A stretch of 64,000 bases of DNA, from NCBI RefSeq assembly GCF_035975855.1, contig NZ_CP109055.1, positions 6,944,001 to 7,008,000 on the forward strand, written 5' to 3'. The stretch's first letter is position 1, and every line of letters begins with the position of its first letter. The notes beneath the pieces are model-generated. The model saw only the letters and a list, made by a program, of their open reading frames with translations. It was not told the origin of the DNA and did no database searches. Positions 16,162 through 23,716 of this stretch are shown here, one piece after another. Position numbers and translations under genes: made by a program. Source of the DNA: Streptomyces sp. NBC_01304 (GTDB lineage Bacteria; Actinomycetota; Actinomycetes; Streptomycetales; Streptomycetaceae).

Positions 16162-17376
16162 ATGTCGCAGTCCGGGACGCTGATCCTGATCATGTCCATC
16201 GCGGTGATCGCCCCGCTGCTCGCCTATGGCATCGGCCGTTGGCTGCCGGTGCCGCTCGTCATCTTCGAGATCCTGCTCGGCATCGCCATCGGTCCCGACG
16301 TCCTCGGCTGGGCCCACCGCGACCAGGTCATCGACGCCCTCTCCCAACTGGGCCTGGCCATGCTGATCTTCCTGGCCGGGTACGAGATCCAGTTCGACAA
16401 GGTCCGCGGCGACACCCTGCGCCGCTCGGTCTGGGCCTGGCTGATCGCGCTCGCCCTGGGGCTTGGCATCGGCACGCTGCTCGCGGGCGGCGCGTACACC
16501 AAGGGCGTCTACATCGGCGTGGCCCTCACCAGCACCGCCCTCGGCACCGTGCTGCCCGTGCTGCGGGACGCGGGCGACCTGTCATCCCGCTTCGGGTCGG
16601 TGATGATGGCGTTCGGCGCGGTGGGCGAGTTCGGGCCGATCATCGCCATGGCGCTGCTCCTGAGCGGCCGTTCGCCGGGCAAGTCCACGGTCCTGCTCGC
16701 GCTCTTCGCGCTGCTGACCGCGGCGGCCGTGTTCTGGGCGCTGCGTCCGCGCCCGCCCTGGTTCTCGAACGTCATCGCCAAGACCCTGCACAGCAGCGCC
16801 CAGTTCGCGGTCCGCTTCGTGGTGCTCCTGCTCGCCCTGATGCTGGGCGCCTCGCAGTGGCTCGGCCTGGACGTGCTGCTAGGCGCGTTCGCGGCCGGCA
16901 TGATCACGCGCCTTGTGCTGCAAGGCGCGGCGCCGGACAGTGCGGACGAGGTCCTCGCGAAGATCGAGGCGATGGGCTTCGGCTTCCTGGTCCCGCTGTT
17001 CTTCGTCGTCACGGGGATCGAGTTCGACCTGAAGTCGCTGCTTGAGGGTGGCCGGGCGCTGCTGCTGGTGCCGGTGTTCCTGCTGCTGTTCGTCGTCGTA
17101 CGCGGGCTTCCGGTGTGGTTCCTGGCACCCCGTGACCTGGGCGTACGGGATCGCCGGGCGCTCACGTTGTACGCGTCCACGGCGTTGCCGCTGGTTGTCG
17201 CGATCACCACGATCGGGCTTGACGACGGGGCGTTGAAGTCGAGCGAGGCCGCTGCGTTGGTGGGGGCGGCGATGGTTTCGGTGCTGGTGTTTCCGCTGCT
17301 GGCCTTGAAGTTGCGGACGGCGGTGGGGGAGCGGGCTCGGCCTTCGGGGGCGGTGCGGAGTGAGGAGTCGTGGTGA
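16162..17376 (+). CDS. CPA2-type cation:proton antiporter
   Basis: 404 residues, twelve or so hydrophobic helices with the Na+/H+-exchanger pattern (LLAYGIGRWLPVPLVIFEILLGIAIGP, then LSQLGLAMLIFLAGYEI and a conserved GAVGEFGPI helix). It lacks the cytosolic nucleotide-binding (TrkA-N) domain of full KefB/KefC proteins, so it is the short form. It should exchange Na+ or K+ for H+ across the membrane. Its C-terminus is followed directly by the long inverted repeat at 17378. Confidence 0.88.
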   Translation: MSQSGTLILIMSIAVIAPLLAYGIGRWLPVPLVIFEILLGIAIGPDVLGWAHRDQVIDALSQLGLAMLIFLAGYEIQFDKVRGDTLRRSVWAWLIALALGLGIGTLLAGGAYTKGVYIGVALTSTALGTVLPVLRDAGDLSSRFGSVMMAFGAVGEFGPIIAMALLLSGRSPGKSTVLLALFALLTAAAVFWALRPRPPWFSNVIAKTLHSSAQFAVRFVVLLLALMLGASQWLGLDVLLGAFAAGMITRLVLQGAAPDSADEVLAKIEAMGFGFLVPLFFVVTGIEFDLKSLLEGGRALLLVPVFLLLFVVVRGLPVWFLAPRDLGVRDRRALTLYASTALPLVVAITTIGLDDGALKSSEAAALVGAAMVSVLVFPLLALKLRTAVGERARPSGAVRSEESW

Positions 17377-17377
17377 G

Positions 17378-17510
17378 TTTTTCCCCTCCCCGCCCCTTCC
17401 CGAAATTCTGCGAAGCCTTCCGCCCTCCGGGCGGTGTCCTCAAACGCCGGACGGGCTGACTTTGTCAGGCCGTCCGCAGGACTTTCGGGAAGGGGCGGGG
17501 AGGGGAAAAA
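17378..17510. repeat. Dispersed repeat, copy 4: composite with 28-bp perfect arms
   Basis: The outer arms 17378-17405 and 17483-17510 are perfect 28-bp inverted repeats made of the TTCCCCTCCCCGCCCCTTCC tail and its complement. Between them lie CCTCAAACGCCGGACGGGCTG and a diverged return copy GGCCGTCCGCAGGAC. The 133-bp element fills the junction of two convergent genes and is likely a bidirectional terminator. Confidence 0.85.
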
Positions 17511-17515
17511 AGGCC

Positions 17516-18061
17516 TCAGCCCAGGACGGCAGTCACCTCGCGGCGGGCCGCATCCGACAACAGCGGGGCCCAGCCCGTGAACAGCTCAAGAAGTCCCGCC
17601 CCGTTCCGCTCGCGGAAGGACGCGTTCACCTTGGCCAGGTCGAGCTCATTGGCCACCGTCAGCTCCGCGAAGTCCCGCCGCTGCTGCAGCGAAGGCGTGA
17701 ACGACTCACCCGTGAAGCGGTCCCGGAAGGTCACCGTGGACGCGTCCTCGGCCGCGAGCGAGGGATAGGACGCCTTGCGGTCACAGCTGGCGTAGAAGTA
17801 CACGAGCTCCTCCACCTCCGTACCCACCGCGGCGGACAGCCGGTCGCGCTCGGAGAGTTCGAGGAGGACCAGCGGCAACCCGTCCGTGCCGTAGAAGGCG
17901 TGGCACAGGCCCGCGGTCGCCAGGACAGGTCGTGCGCCCCACTCGACGAGCAGCGCCTCGACGCGCTGCAGATGCGTCAGGAGCGTACCGCCGGAGTGCT
18001 TGGTGGTCTCGGCGCCGTACTCCTTGAGCAGGGATGTCGCGGGGGTGTCGTGGTCGGTCAT
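17516..18061 (-). CDS. DUF6817-type (HD-like) protein
   Basis: 181 residues. The spaced pattern HSGGTLLTHLQRVE ... WGARPVLATAGLCHAFYGTDG ... ELVYFYASCDR resembles an all-helical HD-like fold that I associate with DUF6817; several His residues could bind metal but catalytic Asp partners are not obvious. Function unknown. ATG 18061 has GGAGG only 2 nt upstream, so the true start may be elsewhere, although earlier in-frame sequence looks non-coding. Cytoplasmic, no signal peptide. The next minus-strand gene upstream starts 262 bp away. Confidence 0.7.
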   Translation of the reverse strand: MTDHDTPATSLLKEYGAETTKHSGGTLLTHLQRVEALLVEWGARPVLATAGLCHAFYGTDGLPLVLLELSERDRLSAAVGTEVEELVYFYASCDRKASYPSLAAEDASTVTFRDRFTGESFTPSLQQRRDFAELTVANELDLAKVNASFRERNGAGLLELFTGWAPLLSDAARREVTAVLG

Positions 18062-18125
18062 GCCTCCATCATGCAGAGGTCCCCGCGCAGGGCGTGCGCG
18101 GGGACCGGGATATGGACGGCAAGGC

Positions 18126-18323
18126 TCATTCCTTGCGGCCCCGGTTGCCGGGCCGTCGGGCGACCCAGGCTCGAATGGTGTCCGCGAACCAGTACGGCTT
18201 GCCACCCTCGACGAGGTCCGGGGGAGGGAGCAGCCCGTGCTTGCGGTAGGAGCGCACCGTGTCCGGCTGGACCTTGATGTGTGCGGCGATCTCCTTGTAC
18301 GACCAGAGCCGTCGGTCGGTCAT
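18126..18323 (-). CDS. Small helix-turn-helix protein (AlpA/MerR-like)
   Basis: 65 residues. LWSYKEIAAHIKVQPDTVRSYRKHGLLPPPD is a winged-helix/excisionase-type DNA-binding motif, followed by GGKPYWFADTIRAWVARRPG, the arrangement of AlpA/Xis-like or single-domain MerR-like regulators common in actinobacteria. ATG 18323 has GGAGGTG about 6 nt upstream, so this short gene is well supported. With no integrase nearby, it is more likely a chromosomal regulator than a phage excisionase. Its targets are not evident. Confidence 0.8.
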   Translation of the reverse strand: MTDRRLWSYKEIAAHIKVQPDTVRSYRKHGLLPPPDLVEGGKPYWFADTIRAWVARRPGNRGRKE

Positions 18324-18733
18324 GAATGGCACCTCCCTGTACGCGCCGCGGCGGCGGCCGGGGGGCCGTCGGGGGAGCCGGGACGCGTGCGCTAGCTGGT
18401 GATCACTCAGCCTGTGCCCGGATGAACGAAGCGGTCGTACATGAGGGACCCCTTGTCGATCACCTGTTGCGGGGAACCCGCGTGAGCGTGACGTGTGTGA
18501 CGGGAGGGGGACGATGGTTACGAATCCGGCACGTGGGGGTGGGCGGGATGGGGGTGTTGTCACGGGCCTGCGGCGAAGCCGCTGATGGGCACAGCGCCCC
18601 GGACCCCGCTCCTCAAACGCCGGAGGGGCCGATGTTGCCCGGACACACCGCGGGCCGGACCCGCTGCGTCGGGCCCGGCTCACGGTGACCCCCGCTACTC
18701 CCGCTCAGGAGAGCCAGGTCCCCCACCTTGCCG
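18324..18733. other. 410-bp intergenic stretch with degenerate repeat copy 5
   Basis: No convincing gene on either strand. At 18609-18632 is CTCCTCAAACGCCGGAGGGG, a shortened reverse-orientation copy of the dispersed repeat. The left part should hold the promoter of the small HTH gene, and 18640-18733 lies downstream of the AraC regulator. Confidence 0.6.
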
Positions 18734-19714
18734 TCAGGCCAGCCTGCCGGTCTTGGAAAAACGCGCACCTCGGCCGGGCGGCAGCACCAGGCTGGTCGCC
18801 TCGCCCGCGAGCCGGTCGGGGCCGGGCGGGCCGCCCCCGGGAGCGGATCCGGCGCCGCGGGCCGTCGCGAACTCGCCGGGCGTGCACCCCGTCATGGCCC
18901 GGAACTCGCCACTGAGGTGCGACTGGTCGTAGAAGCCGCAGGACGCCGCGGTCTCCGCCTGGCTGCACCCCGCCGACAGCATCCGCCGGGCCCGCTGCAG
19001 GCGCAGGACCCGGGCGGCCGCCTTGGGGCTCAGCCCGATCTGCTCCCGGAACCGGGTCTCCAACTGCCTTGTGCTCCAGCCCACTTCGTCCGCGAGCCGG
19101 TGCACGGGCAGCGCCCCGCTGGTGCGGACCAGCTCCGCCCAGGCGTGCGCCGTACGCGCCGAGCAGGGCGTGCCGGCCTCGGCCCAGCGGATCAGCACCT
19201 CGTCCAGGAGGGCGAAGCGCGCGGCCCAGCCCGGCAGCGCGGCAAGGGCCCCCGCGAGATCCTCGACGGTGCCCCAGCCCGCCCGCCCCTGCCGCTTGCC
19301 GAGGCGGGGCGGCAGCGCTTCGCGCGGATCGGCGACCTGGTCGGCCAGTTCGTGCTGGGCGACGCCGAACAGGGTGAAGGCGTACCAGGGGGCGATCAGC
19401 ACCTCGATGCCGGCGAGCCGCCCGTCGTGCTCACCGAGCACCGGCCCCGTGTGCAGCCCCGACACCGAGGACATCCGCGTCACACTGGGCCGCCCCGCCC
19501 GGTGCAGGCGCACCGCGTGCTCGAACCCGAGCAGCAGCGTCACCGCCCCGACCGGCGCCTCCAGGCGGCTCCGCGGCCGGCCCAGGTTCAGCCGGAACCC
19601 CCGGTAGCCGATGACTCCGGGCCGCAGTCGTGGATGCGGCACACCGAGCGCCCGCTCCCAGGTTCCGGCCGGGCAGCGCTGGGCGGGCGCTCCTAGTCGG
19701 CCTACGCCCCGCAT
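18734..19714 (-). CDS. AraC-family transcriptional regulator
   Basis: 326 residues. The C-terminal third has both AraC helix-turn-helices: VHRLADEVGWSTRQLETRFREQIGLSPKAAARVLRLQRA and AETAASCGFYDQSHLSGEFRAMTGCTPGEF. The N-terminal about 200 residues are a cupin-like sensor of the kind often labelled DUF6597. ATG 19714 overlaps the end of the inositol-type isomerase by 13 bp, so the two are one transcript. That makes it a candidate regulator of inositol genes, though overlap alone does not prove it. Confidence 0.85.
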   Translation of the reverse strand: MRGVGRLGAPAQRCPAGTWERALGVPHPRLRPGVIGYRGFRLNLGRPRSRLEAPVGAVTLLLGFEHAVRLHRAGRPSVTRMSSVSGLHTGPVLGEHDGRLAGIEVLIAPWYAFTLFGVAQHELADQVADPREALPPRLGKRQGRAGWGTVEDLAGALAALPGWAARFALLDEVLIRWAEAGTPCSARTAHAWAELVRTSGALPVHRLADEVGWSTRQLETRFREQIGLSPKAAARVLRLQRARRMLSAGCSQAETAASCGFYDQSHLSGEFRAMTGCTPGEFATARGAGSAPGGGPPGPDRLAGEATSLVLPPGRGARFSKTGRLA

Positions 19715-20607
19715 GAGCGCAGGAATTGTCGGGTCCGGCGGGCGATGGGCCCCGGCCGGTCGGGCTCGCACGGGTACATGTCCTGCTCCACGATGGCGAA
19801 GAGGTCGACCCCGAGGCCCTGCGCCGCCGCGAGCACCGGCTCCAGGGCGGGCTCCCCGGACGGCGGTTCGCACATCACGCCGCGGGCCACGGCAGGCCCG
19901 AACGGTACTTCCTCCGCCCGCACTTGGGCCAGCACTTGAGGGTCCACCTGCTTGAGGTGCAGATAGCCGATGCGCTCGCCGTACGTCTCGATCAGCTTGA
20001 CGCTGTCGCCCCCGCAGTACGCGTAGTGCCCGGTGTCCAGGCACAGCGACACCAGGTCGGGGTCGGTGGCGTCGAGGAAGCGGGTGACGTTCTCCTCGGT
20101 GTCGATGTGGGTGTCGGCGTGCGGATGGACGACGATCCGCAGGCCGTACCGCTCCCGTACCTCACTCCCCAACCGTTCGATCTGCACGGCCAGTTGACGC
20201 CACTGGGCGGCGGTGAGCTCGCTGTCCTCCAGGACCTTGCCGGTCTTGTCGTCGCGCCAGAACGAGGGGATGACGACCAGGTGCTCCGCGCCCGTCGCCT
20301 GCGTCAGCGCCGCCACCCGCGCCACCTGCTCCCAGGTCGCGTCCCACACCTCGGGTCCGTGGTGCAGCCCGGTGAAGACGGTGCCCGCCGAGACCTGCAG
20401 CGCGCGTCGGCGGAGCTCGTCGCCGAGCACGGCCGGGTCGCCGGGCAGATAGCCGTACGGTCCCAGCTCGATCCACGCGTACCCGGCGTCCGCGACCTCG
20501 TCCAGGAAGCGCCGCCAGGGCACTTGCTGCGGGTCGTCCGGGAACCAGACACCCCAGGAATCGGGTGCCGAGCCGATGCGGATACGCGACAAACGCGACA
20601 ACGTCAT
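19702..20607 (-). CDS. Inosose dehydratase/isomerase-like TIM-barrel protein (IolE/IolH type)
   Basis: 301 residues. The opening IGSAPDSWGVWFPDDPQQ closely follows the IGxAPxxWG(V/N) signature of IolE-type enzymes, and metal-site strands VVHPHADTHIDTEE, SLCLDTGHYAYCGG and YLHLKQVDP are intact. IolE dehydrates scyllo-inosose to the trihydroxycyclohexanedione that IolD hydrolyses; the family also contains inosose isomerases, so the exact reaction is inferred from the signature and neighbours. AGGAGG lies 9 nt before ATG 20607. It is divergent from iolC-mmsA, so the two arms are probably co-regulated. Confidence 0.85.
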   Translation of the reverse strand: MTLSRLSRIRIGSAPDSWGVWFPDDPQQVPWRRFLDEVADAGYAWIELGPYGYLPGDPAVLGDELRRRALQVSAGTVFTGLHHGPEVWDATWEQVARVAALTQATGAEHLVVIPSFWRDDKTGKVLEDSELTAAQWRQLAVQIERLGSEVRERYGLRIVVHPHADTHIDTEENVTRFLDATDPDLVSLCLDTGHYAYCGGDSVKLIETYGERIGYLHLKQVDPQVLAQVRAEEVPFGPAVARGVMCEPPSGEPALEPVLAAAQGLGVDLFAIVEQDMYPCEPDRPGPIARRTRQFLRSCGA

Positions 20608-20661
20608 GGCGGTCAGCCTCCTTGCGCCGGGAGTTGAGTGTCAAGGCATCGGCCGGGTGTG

Positions 20662-20677
20662 GTCCTGATGTAAGGAC
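20662..20677. promoter_or_regulatory. Operator candidate in the divergent inositol promoter
   Basis: GTCCTGATGTAAGGAC has perfect 5-bp arms (GTCCT/AGGAC) and lies midway in the 131-bp region between the iolE-like gene and iolC. Such placement suits a repressor controlling both arms. The minus-strand TGTCCTTACA matches most, not all, of the C. glutamicum IolR motif as I remember it. Confidence 0.4.
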
Positions 20678-20738
20678 AACCTGTAGAAAGGGAGGGCAGG
20701 CTTTCGGTGCAGGCTTCCGCACGACCGAAGGGGCGTGG

Positions 20739-21737
20739 ATGGATCCGCAAGAGGCTCCGCATGAGGTTCCGTACGACGTCATCACGATGGGCCGGATCGG
20801 GGTCGACCTCTACCCGCTGCAGACCGGGGTCCCCCTCGCCCGGGTCGAGACGTTCGGCAAGTTCCTGGGCGGCTCCCCCTCGAATGTCGCGGTCGCCGCG
20901 GCCCGCCTCGGCCGCCGCACCGCCCTGATCACCCGCACCGGCAAGGACGCGTTCGGCGACTATCTGCACGAGGCGCTGCGCGAGTTCGGCGTCGACGACC
21001 GCTGGGTCGGCGGGGTCGAGGGGCTGCCGACGCCGGTGACGTTCTGCGAGGTGTTCCCGCCGGACGACTTCCCGCTGTACTTCTACCGGCAGCCGAAGGC
21101 ACCGGACCTGGAGATCTACGCCGCCGAGCTGGACCTCGACGCGACGTCGGCGGCGCGGGTGTTCTGGGTGACGGGGACGGGCCTGAGCGAGGAGCCGAGC
21201 CGGAGCGCCACGCTCGCCGCCCTTGAGCATCGCGCGAAGTCGGGCACGACCGTGTTCGACCTGGACTGGCGGCCCATGTTTTGGAAGGACACGGCCTGGA
21301 AGCAAGGGACTGACGCTGCCCAGGCGCGTACGTACTACGCCCAGGCCCTCGCCCACGCGACCGTCGCCGTCGGCAATCTCGACGAGGTCGAGGTCGCCAC
21401 CGGCGAGCGCGAACCCCACGCCGCGGCAAGGAAGTTGCTGGCATCCGGCGTCGAGCTCGCCGTCGTCAAGCAGGGCCCCAGGGGCGTGCTCGCCGTCAGC
21501 AGCGCGGGCGAGAGCGCCGAAGTGCCGCCCGTCCCGGTCGAGGTGGTCAACGGCCTCGGCGCCGGGGACGCCTTCGGCGGGGCCCTCTGCCACGGACTGC
21601 TCGAAGGCTGGGAACTGGAGCGGATCATGCGGTACGCGAATGCCGCGGGCGCGATCGTCGCCTCACGCCTCGCCTGCTCGGCCGCGATGCCGTACCCGCA
21701 CGAGGTCGAGGCGGTCCTGAAGGGCGGCCGGGTGTGA
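20739..21737 (+). CDS. iolC: 5-dehydro-2-deoxygluconokinase
   Basis: 332 residues, PfkB/ribokinase family. N-terminal GKFLGGSPSNVAVAAARLG is the substrate-binding Gly-Gly motif; C-terminal VNGLGAGDAFGGALCHG is the PfkB signature with the catalytic Asp. It phosphorylates 5-dehydro-2-deoxy-D-gluconate in the myo-inositol pathway; the assignment rests on family plus its iolB/iolD neighbours. ATG 20739 has AAGGGG nearby. Its stop overlaps the next gene (GTGA), showing tight coupling to the aldolase. Confidence 0.92.
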   Translation: MDPQEAPHEVPYDVITMGRIGVDLYPLQTGVPLARVETFGKFLGGSPSNVAVAAARLGRRTALITRTGKDAFGDYLHEALREFGVDDRWVGGVEGLPTPVTFCEVFPPDDFPLYFYRQPKAPDLEIYAAELDLDATSAARVFWVTGTGLSEEPSRSATLAALEHRAKSGTTVFDLDWRPMFWKDTAWKQGTDAAQARTYYAQALAHATVAVGNLDEVEVATGEREPHAAARKLLASGVELAVVKQGPRGVLAVSSAGESAEVPPVPVEVVNGLGAGDAFGGALCHGLLEGWELERIMRYANAAGAIVASRLACSAAMPYPHEVEAVLKGGRV

Positions 21738-22882
21738 GCCTGCCGAGAAGCGGCCCCGGCATCAGCCCCGCCGACCGAGAGCCCGTGCCGAGATTCCCTC
21801 CCCCAAGCTCTCGGCTTCGCTCGAGCGGGGAGGTGCCCCGCTCCCCGCGACGCCCGGCACGCCCTCTCGACGCACCGGCCGAAAGCCCAAGTACGTCCGG
21901 TCCGTCGACGGGGCCTTCCGGCCGGCACGCCGAGAGCACGCACCGACTGCAGACACCAGCTGCTCCGCAGCGGGCGCAGGGCCCGCCCTCCGGGCGGACG
22001 ACGGGAATCTCGGCACAGGCCCTCGCCCGCACCCGCGCCCGCCACCCCGAGGCCATCGCCGAGGCAGCGGCGCGGCGCACCCGGCGGCGCGCGCTGATCG
22101 GGGAGAGCGGGCGGCTGATGATCGTCGCGGCCGACCATCCGGCGCGCGGCTCACTCGCGGTCGGGGGACGGCAGTTCGCCATGGCCAACCGCCTCGACCT
22201 GCTGGAACGGCTGTGCCTGGCGCTGTCCCGCCCCGGCGTCGACGGGGTCCTCGCCACCGCCGACATCCTCGAAGACCTCCTGCTGCTCGGGGTGCTCGAC
22301 GACAAGGTCGTCATGGGCTCCATGAACCGGGGCGGCCTCGCGGGCGCCGCCTTCGAGCTGGACGACCGCTTCACCGGCTACCGGCCGCGCGACCTGGCGC
22401 GGCTCGGCTTCGACGCGGGCAAGCTGTTGCTGCGCATCGACTACGACGACCCGGCGTCGCTCGACACCCTGGAGGCCGGCGCCCGGGCCGTGGGCGAGAT
22501 GGCGGAGCGCCGACTGCCCGTCTTCGTCGAGCCGTTCCTGTCCCACCGGGTGGAGGGGCGGCTCCGCAACGACCTGAGCCCGGCCGCCGTGACCACGGCC
22601 ATCGCCGTCGCCTCGGGGCTCGCCGGCACCTCGGCGTACACCTGGCTGAAGGTCCCCGTCACGGACGACCCCGACGACATGGCACGGGTGATGGAGACGT
22701 CCACCCTGCCCGCGGTGCTGCTCGGCGGCGACACCCACGGGGACGAGGAAGGGGCGTACGAGCGCTGGCGCAAGGCGCTGCAACTTCCCACGGTCCAAGG
22801 GCTCGTCGTCGGGCGTTCGCTGCTCTATCCGGCGGATGATGATGTGGCCGCGGCGGTCGACACCGCGGTCGGGCTGCTCTAG
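21734..22882 (+). CDS. Cgl0159-family (beta/alpha)8 aldolase with an inserted element near its N-terminus
   Basis: 382 residues, about 80 longer than expected. From residue about 95 it follows the Cgl0159-type TIM barrel (GRLMIVAADHPARG, KLLLRIDYDD, YTWLKVPVTDDPDDM, VVGRSLLYP) that in actinobacterial inositol operons is taken to replace IolJ, cleaving 2-deoxy-5-keto-gluconate-6-phosphate; that role is inference. GTG 21734 overlaps the iolC stop, so the start is secure. Residues about 18-94 are low-complexity Pro/Arg/Ser sequence encoded by a 232-bp element with terminal inverted repeats (21785-22016). The frame stays open, so the protein may still be made with a disordered insert. Confidence 0.88.
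   Translation: MSLPRSGPGISPADREPVPRFPPPSSRLRSSGEVPRSPRRPARPLDAPAESPSTSGPSTGPSGRHAESTHRLQTPAAPQRAQGPPSGRTTGISAQALARTRARHPEAIAEAAARRTRRRALIGESGRLMIVAADHPARGSLAVGGRQFAMANRLDLLERLCLALSRPGVDGVLATADILEDLLLLGVLDDKVVMGSMNRGGLAGAAFELDDRFTGYRPRDLARLGFDAGKLLLRIDYDDPASLDTLEAGARAVGEMAERRLPVFVEPFLSHRVEGRLRNDLSPAAVTTAIAVASGLAGTSAYTWLKVPVTDDPDDMARVMETSTLPAVLLGGDTHGDEEGAYERWRKALQLPTVQGLVVGRSLLYPADDDVAAAVDTAVGLL
21785..22016. mobile_element. 232-bp palindromic element inserted in the aldolase gene
   Basis: GTGCCGAGATTCCC (21785-21798) and GGGAATCTCGGCAC (22003-22016) are perfect 14-bp terminal inverted repeats. Inside is CAAGCTCTCGGCTTCGCTCG flanked by TCCCCC/GGGGAGG arms, a hairpin I recognise as a frequent Streptomyces repeat. 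There is no transposase, so it would be a non-autonomous, MITE-like element. No other copy is evident in the window. Confidence 0.7.
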
Positions 22883-22903
22883 CGACACGGCTACGGAGGC
22901 GTG

Positions 22904-23716
22904 ATGTACGTACCGGCAGGCAGTGCGGCGCAAGGGCCGTACGCAGTGGACATCGGCCCCAAACGGGCGGCCCTGTCCCATACGAGTCTGCGTGTGATCG
23001 AACTCGAGCCCGGCGGTTCACACTTCCTCAGCACGGAAGATCGTGAATGGATCGTGCTTCCGCTGGGCGGGGGCTGTACGGTGCACGCGGCCGGGGAGAT
23101 CATCGAACTCCAAGGCAGGGCAAGCGTGTTCGGCGATGTCACCGACTTCGCCTACGTCCCGCGCGATGCCCACGCCCAGATCGCCTCCGGCGCGGGAGGC
23201 CGCTTCGCCCTGGCAGGAGCGAGGTGCGAGCGCAGACTCCCCGCCCGCTACGGCCCCGCGCCGGAGGTTCCCGTCGAGCGCCGGGGAAGCGGCAACTGCG
23301 CCCGCGAGGTACGCAACTTCGGGGCCGCCGGGGTCTTCGAGTGCGACCGGCTCATCGCCGTCGAGGTGGTCACGCCCGGCGGCAACTGGTCCTCGTACCC
23401 GCCGCACAAGCACGACGCGTACGAGCCCGGGGCCGAGGCCGAGCTGGAGGAGATCTACTACTTCGAGATCGACTCGGGCCCGGGCGGCCGGCCCGGCTTC
23501 GGCTATCAGCGGGTCTCGCCCTCGCGCGAAGGCGGCACGGACGTGCTGGCCGAAGTCCGCAGCGGGGACGCGGTGTTGGTGCCGGACGGCTGGCACGGCC
23601 CTTCGATCGCGCAGCCCGGCCACGACATGTACTACCTGAATGTGATGGCGGGCCCGGGGGAGGAGCGGGAGTGGCGGATCCGGTTCCACCCCGACCATGC
23701 GGAGGGATACCGATGA
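22904..23716 (+). CDS. iolB: 5-deoxy-glucuronate isomerase
   Basis: 270 residues, bicupin. Metal-binding pattern YPPHKHDAYEP (His-His) with EEIYYFEI and a later DGWHGPS His matches IolB. It isomerises 5-deoxy-D-glucuronate to 5-dehydro-2-deoxy-gluconate, between IolD and IolC. I chose ATG 22904 (GGAGG 4 nt upstream) over GTG 22901, which is too close. Its stop overlaps the iolD ATG, so the two are coupled. The opening YVPAGSAAQGPYAVDIGP is typical of IolB. Confidence 0.92.
   Translation: MYVPAGSAAQGPYAVDIGPKRAALSHTSLRVIELEPGGSHFLSTEDREWIVLPLGGGCTVHAAGEIIELQGRASVFGDVTDFAYVPRDAHAQIASGAGGRFALAGARCERRLPARYGPAPEVPVERRGSGNCAREVRNFGAAGVFECDRLIAVEVVTPGGNWSSYPPHKHDAYEPGAEAELEEIYYFEIDSGPGGRPGFGYQRVSPSREGGTDVLAEVRSGDAVLVPDGWHGPSIAQPGHDMYYLNVMAGPGEEREWRIRFHPDHAEGYR

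Noticed and set aside
18126..18323. Small HTH gene as a phage excisionase with nearby attachment site
   Set aside because: No integrase, phage genes or att-like direct repeats are near; the tRNA gene is 36 kb away with no disrupted copy of its 3' end seen.
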